Shown one piece after another: positions 14,700-26,661 of a stretch of DNA of 64,000 bases. Location of the stretch: contig CP136061.1 of NCBI GenBank assembly GCA_032622095.1, forward strand, positions 38,569,797-38,633,796, read 5' to 3'. A model generated the notes under the pieces. That model was not told the origin of the DNA. It was given only the letters and a program-made list of their open reading frames with translations, and did not search any database. Source of the DNA: Siphonodentalium dalli. Taxonomy: Eukaryota; Mollusca; Scaphopoda; Gadilida; Siphonodentaliidae. Numbering within the stretch: the stretch's first letter is position 1; each line of letters begins with the position of its first letter. A program made the position numbers and the translations under genes.

Positions 14700-15116
14700 T
14701 TAGCAATCATTGAAACTTGAAACTTGAAACTTGTTTTTGTTGTTGTAAGTGGTACCCTGAACGGAAAAAGCAACTCTAGCGACATTTGAACAATGGTTTT
14801 GAATATTTTGTAAGTTGTCCTCCGTCTCGGTTAGTCTTTGTTCTGTTTGCCAGAGCAACGTCTGATGTACGAAATAGATGTACCAATTATGTCCGTTGCC
14901 ACTATATTCGCTCCCGTACTCTAATTTCAGACTAACTTGTATAACTTTGAAATTCCGATGCCACAATATATATAGAACTGATGAACTGATATAGACATCC
15001 ATGTTGGACGCCGTTATGAATAACAAATTTTCCCCAAAGCGGATATGTTGTTCCTGATACTTTTCCGCGTCGAATGACACCAACATCAGCTTGTATAAGA
15101 TTTCTTCAGACTTCAT
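14700..15116 (-). CDS. Possible C1q-domain protein exon (fragment)
   Basis: An open minus-strand frame from an ATG at 15116-15114 to a stop at 14700 ends in a segment reading TETEDNLQNIQNHC, then NVARVAFSVQ. In mollusc C1q-domain proteins a heptad-like stretch followed by R-V-A-F-S-V marks the start of the C1q fold, and this is the basis of the call. A plausible acceptor (TACATCAG before ACGTTG) would start the exon at 14861, and a possible donor lies at the CAG/GGTACC around 14756. The codons after the donor are a TTTCAAG tandem, not C1q sequence. The N-terminal half has no recognisable domain and no following C1q exon is seen between here and the satellite, so this may be a broken copy or chance. 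Confidence 0.25.
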   Translation of the reverse strand: MKSEEILYKLMLVSFDAEKYQEQHIRFGENLLFITASNMDVYISSSVLYILWHRNFKVIQVSLKLEYGSEYSGNGHNWYIYFVHQTLLWQTEQRLTETEDNLQNIQNHCSNVARVAFSVQGTTYNNKNKFQVSSFNDC

Positions 15117-15481
15117 TCCCAAAATTAAGCTTCAACGACCACACGCAAAAAAACGTTCGCCTTGTGTTTGTACGTTAAATGAGAGTTGATACGGACTGTA
15201 ATAGGTTATTGTTAGCTTATTAACATTTGTTCTAGTTCAATGCTTCAACGACCATACTAATATGCGATTGTAATACTGGAACTTCTCCGATTTTGTAACT
15301 TACACGTATTTGTAGACGTTTTGTTCTAGTACTGAACACTGGTCGTTGGTTATGATACATGTATGTGGGGATGGACGGATCTGATATCACACATTATGAT
15401 ACATTGCATACGTCCGCCGAGGATTGAGTGGGATTTTGATAGTGATGCTCGATGTACAATGTATAGAGGATCTACATGTAC
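15117..15481. other. Unannotated AT-rich spacer
   Basis: No open frame with recognisable content, RNA gene or repeat unit was seen here. Confidence 0.5.
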
Positions 15482-16008
15482 AACGAGTCCCCAGTTTATA
15501 GCGGAATTTACAAAACAAGTCCATTAATTTAGGTCTAATTTATACCTAATTTACTGGACGAGTTCTGTAAATTCCACTATAAACTGGGGACGAGTTGTAG
15601 ATTATATTTATGACATGATCCAGAACTTCGATAAAACACACTTATATCAACAAATGGGACGCGAAACTAACATCGGCCTATATAAGGCCTGCGATGACGT
15701 TTCGTGCAACTATGTGTTGTTGCCCGCGTAAAGAAATAGTCCCAGAAAATTCAAGACTCGTTGACTTATTTAATGGCGTATATTTAATGAAGTAACTTTA
15801 TAAACTCTTCATTCATTAGAGTCTGTTGGAAATATATTGGAACCCATAGTTTTTTGAGACATGTATTTTGTACGGAATGTAAACAGACCACAAACCGGAA
15901 GTCAAAGGTCACCTGACACTATTTCCTGTTATGCAACGAACGTTTCATGTCACAATTTATACAATGGGTCTATTAAATGGAACAAGGGTATGACTATGTA
16001 ATAAATTA
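15482..16008 (+). mobile_element. Repeat family D, copy A (inverted-repeat head plus ~400-bp tail)
   Basis: The head is an imperfect palindrome: CGAGTCCCCAGTTTATAGCG at 15485 faces CACTATAAACTGGGGACGAG ending at 15595. The following tail (GACATGATCCAGAA, GGGACGCGAAACTAACATCG, GCGTAAAGAAATAGTCCCAG, AAAGGTCACCTGACA) recurs in the same order at 34390-34797 and in reverse complement at 31727-32150. Three copies in about 19 kb with diverged sequence indicate an old mobile or dispersed family. No coding capacity is seen. Confidence 0.8.
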
Positions 16009-16180
16009 TAAAACGCAATGCATGTATAAATGGAAACCAACACACAGAGACATGTACATAAATTCTTTATTAAAATATTTATCTATACTGAAAGTAAGTA
16101 AGAATAATGATCTTTGGCAACTGTGACTTATATTACAATATACATCAAGTTAACAGAGCAACTGAAATTTAAATCATACT

Positions 16181-16608
16181 ACTGTGCCAATGCATTCTCT
16201 TATATATGCCAGTCGACCATAGGTCGCCTCGCATATATAAGAGAATGCATTGGCCTAGCAATTTTTTACAATTTTAATAATTGTTTCTTGTATTCTTTAA
16301 CAATTTTATAATTTCACCCATACAGAGCCCCAGACAAACATGAGCAGACGACACTCTTCTATATGCTTCTATATATATGTGTGGGGCTCCCTGCAGGGTA
16401 ATGGGTGTGTTTTTATTTTATGTCCTAAAAATTGTCAGAAACATTTATTTAAAAAAAATGATAAACAATTGTTAGGCCAATGCATTCTCTTATATATGCG
16501 AGGCGATCTATGGTCGACTCGCATATATAAGATAATGCATTGACACAGGGTAAAAAAAATCCCGACTTACGACTGGATTTGATATATAAGAGAATGCATT
16601 GGCACTGC
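16181..16608. mobile_element. Palindromic MITE, copy F4 (ends incomplete)
   Basis: Two copies of the Z palindrome (GCCAATGCATTCTCTTATAT ... ATATAAGAGAATGCATTGGC) at 16183-16252 and 16478-16546 flank a middle with CCTGCAGGG and GTGTCGTCTGCTC-type sequence shared with F1-F3. The outer TGTGACCCGCC end is missing on the left. On the right, the ACTGGATTTGATAT end runs into an extra half palindrome at 16579-16603. This is a rearranged relative of F1-F3. Confidence 0.8.
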
Positions 16609-17204
16609 AGCGTACATGAAGGGCTAAACTGTTCCATGAACAAGCACGATACAAACAGAGATAAATAGGCAAACTAGGCATATTTACTTGTACATATAGC
16701 TCTTATAATAATTATTCGTCTTGAGTGCATTTATGTGGGGTTTTTTTTGGCGAATTTATAACCATATTTCGGACACAAAAGCCAATTTGTAACTAAACGG
16801 TTTTAGAAACTCTAACAGTGGTGTTCAGTGATTTCCGCCATATTGGACTATTTCATAAACCAATGAATTCATTTTGATATAGATATAATGGTAAGAGTAT
16901 GTGGGGTCATCAGTTGTCGTGATGGTGACAAGCACTTGGATAATCTTGTATGGCGTTTAATTGAATGTGAATTCCAGCAACAACCGCATATACCATATGT
17001 ATCCGACGCTGATCGGTGTTCACGACCTAAACTATATTACGCTCTCATTTTGGTGATTAATAACTGCACATTCTCCAAAATGAAGTGATACGTACAACGA
17101 AACCAACTACACAGTTTGCCTATTTAATTATCTCGTTGTGGGGTGTTGATGTATGTCCAACAATTAACCTGCAGACCTACTGCGAACACCTTAGTAGGAT
17201 GGAT
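16609..17204. other. Spacer without a recognised gene
   Basis: It contains an ATG frame at 16888-17088 beginning M-V-R-V-C-G-V-I-S-C. The Cys spacing recalls the start of a THAP finger, but nothing after it fits, so no gene is called. Confidence 0.45.
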
Positions 17205-17208
17205 TTAA

Positions 17209-17540
17209 AGTGGTAATGTACACTAAATCCGGCCATTTATGGAACCATCTTCTTTTATACTCAACATAATCTATGCAACAGATGAATGAATTTGAGTCAT
17301 ACCTGGGTGCAAAATACACTTGTGTGCTCTATGAACGATGGAAACGAACATGGTAATAAAGGACTCGAGACCTAGACTCATTTTCATTATAATTACTATG
17401 TTGTTTCACTTCGTTCATAAAGTAAATTAGTGTATTTGGCACTCATGCTTGGCTCAAAATATTCATTTGTTGCATATATTATGTTTAGTATAAGAGGAGA
17501 TGGTCACAGAAATGGCCGGATTTAGTGTACAGTCCCCTCT
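17209..17540. mobile_element. P-family TTAA inverted-repeat element, copy P1
   Basis: The arms AATGTACACTAAATCCGGCC and GGCCGGATTTAGTGTACAGT are inverted across the element, and further paired sequence (TTTTATACTCAACAT / GTTTAGTATAAGAGG; GTGCTCTATGAACGATGG / CTTCGTTCATAAAGTA) makes most of it a long imperfect hairpin. The left flank is TTAA (17205-17208); the right flank is the near match TTAC. Internal sequence matches P2 and P3. Confidence 0.8.
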
Positions 17541-18370
17541 TTACGGTATATTTATATTATATATCGATACATCGAATTGAAGTATGGGAGAGGAAGTACC
17601 AGTACGTGATATCAGTTTTTAATACTTATTTTGAACCACCGTATCTCATGTATATGTTGTATTCAGACACACATATATGATCTAAACTATAGGTCTTAGA
17701 AGTGCATTCCCGTTATACCTTTGTTCGCCGACTTAAAGCCACGTGGTGATTTTGAAGCCACATTCCGGTCCCATATTGGGAATCCAATTAGGACGAGAAA
17801 TATGTTAAATACTTCTATATGAACTTTATTAGCTATGGAATGACTTATTCAAGACATATAATTTAGAAAAGTCGGCCCCCAACTGATTCTTCAATAAAGA
17901 GCGTTCATTGTTAGTCTATTCGTGATAGGTGGTAAATAAAATTTGTCTTACATTTCTGCGAAAGCAATAATGAAAACAGCTAGGCAATTATTATAACTTA
18001 GGCAAGTATTTTTCAGAGTAATTTTGTGGTTGTGTTTATCAACCTATCTTATCCCTATTTCCAACATTACGTATCCATAGTGGGGAGGTCAAAATTAGCC
18101 ATGTCCGTTCAGAACCTGTTAATAGCTCCAAACAGTATGCTGGTAACAACACTATCATTCTTCCCAATTATGACCGCATTATGACTTACTTATAGGTAAA
18201 TGGTATGCATATATAAAAAGTGGTTGATCTCTTTGGGAAATGTCTACCAGAGTTTTCTATCTTACCAATATTTACCCCTGTCATAACATCAAGTTTTTTA
18301 TTCACAAGATTCTTGTAAATTCAGAGCAATGCACACACGTGTACAAGGATTTCTATAGCTACAATACAGA
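17541..18370. other. Spacer with nothing recognised
   Basis: AT-rich sequence with an isolated AATAAAGAGCGTT word near 17894. No gene or clear repeat was seen. Confidence 0.45.
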
Positions 18371-18378
18371 CTAGTGGA

Positions 18379-18948
18379 CATGGTTCGCGCTGCCACTTGC
18401 CAAATTTGCCAATGGCAACAATCATTTACATTTGGCAAAAAATATTTTCATTTGGCAAAAGTGTTGGCAAGTCACTTTTAAATTCTCAACAACAAAAAAA
18501 GCTATTGGTCACTCGTGAAATTAATTTCAGGAAACCATTGCAATTAGCTGCGGTATATAAGGTTAGAAAATGTTAACAACTTTATCAAAATTCAGGTAAT
18601 CTGATATCATTAGTATAGATGATATTACTATATAATTTATTGTTGTGGTGTTTACATATAGATAATCCTCTTTTCTATTTGCCCTTCTGGTGAAGCAACC
18701 CTTCAACAATCGTTTTGTTCGGTTATTGGTTTGTTGTTCTATGATATGCCAGAGTAGAGAGGCGAGAATTAATAATTAACTGCTTTCCTATTGATAACAA
18801 AAGTTTTCCAAACAGCGCTTATAGAAATATAAAACTCGATTTTGCAGAAAGTGATAGCATTTGGCAATTTCTAAAAGAATTTGGCAAAAAATATTTTCAT
18901 TTGGCAAAATATTTGGCAAAAGTAAATTTCAGTCCAGCGCGAACCCTG
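18379..18948. mobile_element. hAT-like non-autonomous element with 8-bp target duplication
   Basis: The left end CATGGTTCGCGCTG (18379-18392) is the inverted match of the right end, whose complement reads CAGGGTTCGCGCTG (18935-18948), with one mismatch. Both ends are bordered by the same 8 bp, CTAGTGGA, at 18371-18378 and 18949-18956. An 8-bp duplication with CAGGG-type ends is the hAT pattern. Subterminal regions carry repeated TTTGGCAAA words (18420-18470 and 18860-18922), as expected for transposase-binding repeats. No transposase frame is present in its 570 bp. Confidence 0.88.
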
Positions 18949-18956
18949 CTAGTGGA

Positions 18957-19552
18957 CACTTATCACGTAATACCATCATAGTGCTCAAACCGGTCCACAA
19001 TTAATGAGTTTCCTAAATAATAACCATATTTTCGTGGGACCATTTTGTCTGCCTATACGTTGGTATTATATCTCACAATGCATTGACATGTGGATGACAC
19101 ATTTCATGAAGACAACTGCTGCACCGCATTACCAGTGAATTCAGTTGTTTTATTTGATGAATTGCATGTTTCGCGCATTAACTATGTGATATTGTTTGAT
19201 AAATTTATTATGACACATAATTTTAATCGATGCTTTGACAGAATATCTGATGTGAATACTTGTAAGATAGACAACACTGGTGTAGATTGAAATTTGGGGT
19301 ATAAAATACTAAGTTTGAGTCACAGAGACAATTCAAGAGGATCTGCTGGCAAAGGACATATTTTCTCAGATTATTTTCTATAAACTGGGACAGTAATTTT
19401 GGCTATGTAAGAACAGAATTGTCTAAAATATTTAAATTGAAAAATGTGCAGCAGCAGACGTTTCTTTTCTGTCGTTCTTGGTAAAAATAATTAAAATGTG
19501 CCTCGAAAATTTGCTGCTATTGTTGTTGAATATGTTGCTGGGATGACCATCT
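18957..19552. other. Spacer with nothing recognised
   Basis: AT-rich. The frames at 19090-19290 and 19498-19680 have no recognisable content, and the second runs into P2. Confidence 0.45.
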
Positions 19553-19556
19553 TTAA

Positions 19557-19900
19557 CGGGGTACTGTACACTAAATCCAGTCATTTATGGGACCATCTCT
19601 TTTTATACTCAATAGAATATATGCAACAGATTCATGAGTATGAGCTATGGATTAGTGCAAACTACTCATGTGCTCTATGAACAATGGAAACAACAAGGTA
19701 ATTATCAAACAAATTAATTTATGACTCCAGCCATAAATTCATTTTCATTATAATTACCTTGTTGTATGCATCGTTCATAGAGCACATGAGTGTAGTTTGC
19801 ACTAATCCATAGCTCAAATTCATTCATGTGTTGCATATATTCTGTTGAGTATAAAAGGAGATGGTCCCAAAAATGACAGGATTTTGTGAACAGTACCCCT
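19557..19900. mobile_element. P-family TTAA inverted-repeat element, copy P2
   Basis: Perfect TTAA flanks lie at 19553-19556 and 19901-19904. The ends CGGGGTACTGTACACTAAAT and the complement of GTGAACAGTACCCCT match, and the whole 344 bp folds on itself around ATAAATTCATTTTCATTATA. TTAA target sites are characteristic of the piggyBac superfamily, and the assignment rests on that. No transposase is encoded. Confidence 0.88.
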
Positions 19901-19904
19901 TTAA

Positions 19905-20207
19905 GATAGCAGTGCCTGGGTTGTAGAATTTGTTGTCACAAATTGACTCACACTGTACGCGTAACTCGAAAACAAGAAATACATAAACTAACTGCAATGC
20001 GTAGACAACAATTTAAATTTTGTCAACATAAGACATTTTACCAAGGCGTTCACTAGGACTAAATCGCTGTCAGTTGATAGGAATATAATATAATTTCATT
20101 CAGAAAAATAAGCTCACCAGGGTACAATTATTTGATCGCGTAATGTCAATTACGCAGAAAGGCGGACATACTATAAAGTTAGTATACAAGGTTGTGTACA
20201 GTATGTG
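19905..20207. other. Spacer with nothing recognised
   Basis: About 300 bp of AT-rich DNA with no gene or repeat seen. Confidence 0.4.
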
Positions 20208-20315
20208 TTTTTCTTGTACAAGTCCAGGTTGTGGTGAAAAGTCATATTGGACGAGACACGCCAGTGTCGAGTCCAATATGACTTTTCACCACAACCTGGA
20301 CGAGTACAAGAAAAA
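20208..20315. repeat. Near-perfect hairpin (about 45-bp arms)
   Basis: TCCAGGTTGTGGTGAAAAGT followed by CATATTGGAC pairs with GTCCAATATG followed by ACTTTTCACCACAACCTGGA. The outer TTTTTCTTGTACA pairs with TGTACAAGAAAAA through a small AGT/CG interruption. The loop is about 16 bp. The words GAGTCCAATATGA recur three times just downstream (20519-20588), suggesting fragments of the same family. Confidence 0.85.
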
Positions 20316-22380
20316 CTCATAACGTACACAACATTGTATAATGACACTTTTATTATCCATCTGTATGTTTATCCAAGTTTTGGAAATAACACTTTTGTGG
20401 TTATTTTTGGTATTTGTCGGCACTTAATTCTCTATAAAAGCCTGTACCGTATATTGATCATCAGAAAGCATGATTTGGAAAAGTAAACACGGAAGTGAGA
20501 AAAAATTCGTGACGTCACAGAGTCCAATATGAAATGTCATATTGTACAGTCGGGAGTCCAATATGACTTTCGGGAGTCCAATATGACTTTTTCCAGGACT
20601 ATCACGTGGCGGCTTTTGCCCGATCGGAAATGGTGTTAGTTAAGGGATGGATAATACAAACTAATATATGGACGTACGAACGGCGAATGGTCGATTTAGT
20701 CACCACCGCACATGAATTTTAACATAATTGCATAGATCCACATACGTAGCAATCGCCGTATGGCTGTATCTAGAAATGTAGTTCTAAGCCAAATATATGT
20801 ATTGCGATCCATAAAAAGCACGGTAAATAGTCAACGTATAGTGTCCGTGCATAAACGTTAATGTCATCTTGTTGATGGTGATGGCCTTTGTATTGCGTTG
20901 TCATTCGCATTCCATATGTCATGTACCTTGGGCGAATGATTATACACTGTCTGACATCAAAGAGACACGGCTAACTAACGGATGCATGACAAACACTTTG
21001 CCAAAATTAAATACTGCGTCGACACAAATACACTACCAACATCAACGTCAGCTGCGTTACATGTATATTGCGCATCATCCCACTGGGCTTCTTGTGTGTA
21101 CGTTATCTGTCCATCGTGCACATGGAGATTACTGTGACCTCACACAAATTTTGAAAGGACCTAGAGGCACAATCATAAAACACAAATCCGACCATTCAAA
21201 TGGGCGGAGTATCACTTGTAGAAGTTGTATTCGCGTTGAATTATACACCATAGTTCACGTTTCTTCTGAACAGTCCCCGTACCAACCGTGCCAGGTGTCG
21301 AGCTGTTGGGCACCGTATATCGTCACCAGGTCATAAACTGGATCCTTTGATCGAAATTATTTGATCGCACGTTCCTTTTATATTGTACAGAACATGTAGA
21401 TTATGTATTATGCTATAAGGTGTAATAATTAACGTTACACCCACCATCGTTGCACACATACTCCAGTGTTTGGTAGATGTATTTCCCAAGCTGTCCTTAA
21501 CAATGTGAAGTGTCCCAAGCAATGTATATGTTGGTGACATGCAGGACACAAATTCGCACAGACATGTTCATAATATCAAGCGTTGGCTATAAGTTTCCGT
21601 ACGTTTATGGCTATTGTCCGGCATATTAGCTGCATTATAGTTGCAACCGATTTAAATGTAGTCCCATGCCCACGTTCCAGGGGGCGTAGCGTTTTTCACA
21701 CTGTCATGTACATGCTAACTGAATTACGCTGATCACGTGACGGAGCCAATCTGGTGGCGAAATCGGAGGTGATATAACTAGTTTATCAGGGCCGAAATGC
21801 GTTTAACAGAACAAGAATTAAGGTTACTAGTGATATAACTATTGATTGTCTTAAAGCGGGTGCTGCGGATCGGGGCGTGGTCTGATACGGCCACACTGGG
21901 TTCTCAACTATCGTGGGATACCGCGGTCGAGAGCTCGTGTCCTTCCTCGAACCTGAAATTAGAAGAGAAACAAAAGTTATTTATAGTTAAAGATATATTA
22001 TGGACTCGTTCGGGTGCGTGAAACGGATAAATTAGTACTCAGGCACTATGCCAACTGGGAGTATGTAGCATTCTATTAACATCGCCCAAAATCTCAAAGA
22101 AATCGACCATACAACTCCATGGAAAACACCGTCTAAACTACTCTCAATTATAAATATTTACATCTCGATTCGGGACGCAACAATCGCCGATAAATTCATT
22201 GCATTTAATAAATATATAAGACTGATTGTAAATTAGGATTAATATTCATATATATATATATAACTACTTTGAGCAATATTATTCTCCATTTCTATTTTAT
22301 CACCAAAACTGAGTGTGTCACACCACTTTAAGTATATGATGTGCCGTACGAGTCTCCATAATTGATGAAATAAAAAGAGC
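20316..22380. other. Two-kb spacer without a recognised gene
   Basis: It holds three GAGTCCAATATGA words next to the hairpin and an open plus-strand frame at 20869-21336 with no recognisable domain. Nothing else stands out. Confidence 0.4.
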
Positions 22381-22505
22381 GTAACACCTTTATAGACTTG
22401 TGAAATTTTATTCCACGAAGGGGTATTTCTCAAATATAATGGTCGTTATACTAGAATGGTCGGACGCTCGTGGAATAAAGTTTCACAAGTTTATACAGGT
22501 GTTAC
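22381..22505. repeat. Inverted repeat with 37-bp arms
   Basis: GTAACACCTTTATAGACTTG then TGAAATTTTATTCCACG (22381-22417) is inverted at 22469-22505 with a few mismatches, around a 51-bp loop. It is probably a small hairpin MITE. No target duplication was found. Confidence 0.75.
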
Positions 22506-22903
22506 CATTTTATTGACATTATCAAAGTTATTTATCGTTGTTCAAATATCGCACCAAGTTGTGACCCTTGCGCAAGGTGGCTCGTAATGTAACTGCTTCG
22601 CACCACCTTTGTGTTAAGCTAGTACTCGGTACGGCTGTCGATAGCTCTTATTAGAGTGTTAACCTTCATAATCGCACGAATTCGTTGCAGCTGGGAGTGC
22701 TTCCTGGATGGAGGATGGGAGTGTCATATGCCCTATGACCGAGGTTATAATTGACGAAAAGTGCATTGGAACTAATTCACTACATAATACACTATATAAA
22801 TGGATTGATTATAATAATTATTAGTATTAATTTTGAGTACCGATCAGCCACATCACCGCATTCTTCACTAAAGCAAAACCACAACAAATGGCAGTGCAAC
22901 GAG
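22506..22903. other. Spacer with nothing recognised
   Basis: Unique-looking sequence between the hairpin and the 27-bp minisatellite. No gene seen. Confidence 0.4.
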
Positions 22904-23416
22904 TTTCCTCGTTTCTGTATTGGGCGGGTGTTTCCTCGTTTCTGTATTGGACGGGTGTTTCCTCGTTTCTGTATTGGACGGGTGTTTCCTCGTTTCTGTA
23001 TTGGACGGGTGTTTCCTCGTTTCTGTATTGGACGGGTGTTTCCTCGTTTCTGTATTGGACGGGTGTTTCCTCGTTTCTGCATTGGACGGGTGTTTCCTCG
23101 TTTCTGTATTGGACGGGTGTTTCATCGTTTCTGTATTGGACGGGTGTTTCGTCGTTTCTGTATTGGACGGGTGTTTCCTAGTTTCTGTATTGGACGGCTG
23201 TTTCATCGTTTCTGTATTGGACGGGTGTATCCTCGTTTCTGTATTGGACGGATGTTTCCTCGTTTCTGTATTGGACGGGTGTTTCACCGTTTCTGTATTG
23301 GACGGGTGTTTCCTCGTTTCTGTACTGGACGGGTGTTTCCTCGTTTCTGTATCGGGCGGGTGTTTCCTCGTTTCTGTATTGGACGGGTGTTTCCTCGTTT
23401 CTGTATTGGACGGGTA
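22904..23416. repeat. 27-bp minisatellite, about 19 copies
   Basis: The unit is TTTCCTCGTTTCTGTATT then GGACGGGTG, 27 bp, with scattered point changes and no visible length change. The length is nine codons and most frames lack stops, so overlapping open frames occur on both strands: V-F-P-R-F-C-I-G-R, V-S-S-F-L-Y-W-T-G and C-F-L-V-S-V-L-D-G on plus, and N-T-E-T-R-K-H-P-S, Q-K-R-G-N-T-R-P-I and E-E-T-P-V-Q-Y-R-N on minus. None has a convincing flank of unique protein sequence. Confidence 0.95.
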
Positions 23417-25763
23417 ATATTAAACATGCCATCTTATAGTCCGTATTGTATGGGATCGTTACACGTGCAATTTGCCAACAAAAAAACAAAAAACATCGCG
23501 TGGTATTGCGATGAGCTTATCGACACTGGTGGATTGATGCTTGACGTGCGAAGTTTGAAGTTCTCCAAGCATAATCTTGTCAACAAATATTAATTGTTGA
23601 TTATATTGTTTTTCTATAAAACATGAGTCAGTCGGTGTATACATTTGTAGCTTCGGCATGGAATGAGTAAAATTCTCTTTAGACTAGAACATTAAAATCT
23701 AAATTGATTCAATGATTATGTAATAAATTCGTTCACTGTATGAGCGTCTGGGCGATAAAATGCTAGTAATCGCATCCGGGAGAGCATTAAACCAGCGTTT
23801 CAGCCATGTTATCAGTATGAAGCAATCCCGCTCACGTCATTAAGACAGGGGACTAATATCTATACGAGCAAAGCGCGGCATATGGCACTGGGGCTTAAGG
23901 GCAAACGGGACATGAGAACTACATGGTGCATGGGTGAACATTATGGACATGCGGTGCATGAGTCCTGGTGCATGCGCGAATTATAATAGTCAAGCAGGTT
24001 CGACGTTCACGTTTACGCATTTTTAAGTGATCCCCGTGGCGATATAAAATATAGGATGCAGCATATCGCCAAATTGCGTTTGTCACGTGAGATATAAAAC
24101 CCGGGTATGATTTATAACGTTCTTGATGGCTCCATATGGCCAAATCAAAAATTAAAACACATGCGCAATAATTTCCCACTCATCGATAGACTTGTGTGTT
24201 GCATGTCTCGAAAGCAGCTACATATAATCATGTTGGGTCTTTGTGTTACTGTAACCATTCCATGACTCGAGCATCCTGACATTTTGCGAAAACCCTTGAT
24301 TGATTGATTGATTGTTTATTTTGCAAAGCCAACATTTAAGTTGGAACATAGCCAAACATATATACATATATTCATTAACAATTACCTTGCACAATTATGC
24401 AGTTTCCAATTTATGGATGTGTCGCATTATATATATATATATATATATATATTATCTAATGGCTCCATGTGGGCGACTCGCATTTATATAAGAGAATACA
24501 TTCACCTAACAGTATTTACCTTGGTATTTTAAGCCTATGGAGACTCGCATATATAAGTGCATGCACTGGCACATGACTTTAATGCTGCACCAACACAGCT
24601 TCCATCGTGAAAGGGTTAACACAAACACGATATAATCATGTTACTTTATAGCTGCTCAATTGTTGACGAACCCCAAAGAATAAAATGGCTTTTGTCACAT
24701 CAACTAACCGCTCAGACAATGTAAACAAACAGAGCAACTTAGTTTTGTATTTCGCTTTGAAACTATTATTTATCCGCATGTCAGTCCACATTTCCATCAA
24801 TATTTATAATGCCAGATTCAATACCACATATCTCCTACAGCCGTATAATATCAGCGCTATACCAAATAATTTACTTTAAGGTTGTGTTGCGCTGCATGTT
24901 TTATGACATTCAAGTAAATATACACACACTAAACAATGGAGTGTTAATTGTACCCCAAGAGTGATAATGTTTACACACAAGAGATGCACTACTTCGCCAG
25001 TTCCACAGCGCACTAAGTTGCAGTGCTAACAATAACAAGAAAACCAATGTCAGAAATGGTAACGCGCTCAAGATCATATATTATATACCCATGATGGTAA
25101 TTATAGAATATAAAATATATTGGTTTCACGAATGACCAACTCATAATTCCGTTAAAACAACTAATCCTTCAAATTATTATACAACTATATACGGCTTATC
25201 ACTGAAGGTTTCTCATGCATCTCACCAGAATTCCCAACTTTTACCGGACTCGACCTCCGGGTCGCAGTTCGACTTTTAATCCGTCCCAAAAATGTCCATT
25301 TCTATAAATAAAACGCCCATGGTCCATGTATACCAACAATCAGCGAAACATTATACACGCGGAGCGCGAAATAACCAAATATGTTCGGGGAACATAATGA
25401 CACTTTCGAGGGGCAACAATACAAGACACTGCATATAGTGTGGGTTTAGCTCCCCTAGAGTTACTGAAATAGTGACGTTTTAGTAATAGTTAACCGCTCC
25501 ACGGGAGATAATATTCAAACACTCAATTATGGCACTATAGAAGGGGATGGGAAAATCCAGAACTCCGCCAATCAGGGGCATCCTTGACTAATAATCGAGC
25601 ACCATGAGTACACATAACTAATCCTCGTGAAATGTCGAATTGCTGATCTACGCACAGCTAGGCCTGTGGTAGATCGTGTCATGAATCTGTACTTTAGCTA
25701 ACGCCCATAGAGATTATATATATTCCACCAGTTAAAACCCTGGGAACTTTTTGAAGGGAACCT
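23417..25763. other. Spacer with a TA microsatellite and decayed Z palindrome
   Basis: A run of TA dinucleotides lies at 24431-24452. Around 24468-24570, pieces of the Z palindrome are recognisable (GACTCGCATTTATATAAGAG, GACTCGCATATATAAG), and GAAAGGGTTAAC at 24607 resembles the end of a Q element, so a decayed Q/Z element probably sits here. No gene was recognised. Confidence 0.4.
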
Positions 25764-25775
25764 TATACAGTTGAA

Positions 25776-26661
25776 TTTTTTTATTTTTTTTTAAATGTTT
25801 ATTGAAGAAACAATCACATTGAGGAATGTCAAATACAGAATGTTCAATGGCATTGATATGTGTATACATATATGGCATTCCTCGCGTTCACACATATCTC
25901 TTTCTTACTGCACGCACTCGCCTGGCTCACAGCATTCGCACACCAGTGGTATAAAGTTATATAATACATAAATATATGCATATGCATAGTATATATAGTA
26001 AATGTTTTATGAATATGTCGGATGTTTCGGATGGACTCAACTCTCAACATATAGGCTATTGTGGAGATGGTGGTAGACAGTATATGTTTTAACTGACTGC
26101 GTGATAATCGATGGGAGTCTAAAAAATTAAAGTAACTTTGTCGATTTTTGATTAAGTCGCCTGTTTGTTTAAAGCTTTTTCAATAAGGAACCAGTTTTTC
26201 AAGAATTCTGAAAGTTTCGATTGACATCGTGCTGTATATTTTTCGCAATCGTATCTATATGCCAACTCTTTGAGGAAAACATTAACAGACAAAGTGATTG
26301 GTTTAAATTTAGACCGATATATATATTGTTTAATTAGGAGCCAGAGTAAGTTTGTAGTATAGTTTTTACTAATGGGTGGTGTGCCAAGAATCATCGTCAT
26401 ATTTGTGGGATAAAGATTTATATCATTATTTTTTCCCCAATTACAGATATCTCTAATAAATGTCTGCACATGACAACAATCCCAAAAAATATGGTTGATA
26501 TCTTCCTTTTCACTTTTACACCTATCACATTTACCATCTTGTCTTATATTAGATATGTGTAGAAAGTTATTAGTTGATAATATTATAGAATTTATTCGGA
26601 ATTGTAACCGTTGTAGCTTGGTGTCAGGCGTCGTGGGAAAGGGTAGTTTATCATATGTATA
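25776..26661 (-). mobile_element. 5'-truncated LINE with ORF2 C-terminus, 3' UTR and poly(A)
   Basis: The minus-strand frame from about 26660 to the stop at 26152 reads like the C-terminal end of a non-LTR retrotransposon ORF2: D-T-K-L-Q-R-L-Q-F-R-I-N-S-I-I-L-S-T-N, then C-x2-C-x7-H-x4-C (CDRCKSEKEDINHIFWDC), then LLWLLIKQYIYR. This motif order follows the reverse transcriptase in L1/Tx1- and Jockey-type elements; the clade is not resolved. After the stop there are about 375 bp of 3' UTR, an AATAAA, and an A-rich tail (T-rich on plus near 25776-25793). The 12-bp word TATACAGTTGAA borders both sides (25764-25775 and 26662-26673), as expected for a target duplication. Possible further decayed frame upstream leaves some doubt about the exact 5' end. 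Confidence 0.82.

Noticed and set aside
16888-17088. Possible THAP zinc finger (M-V-R-V-C-G-V-I-S-C)
   Set aside because: Only the first two cysteines fit. The FHRFP-like block and the later C-x2-H are missing.
22751-23593. 280-codon frame across the 27-bp minisatellite
   Set aside because: TTG start, nine-residue repeat in every frame, and flanks without recognisable protein content.
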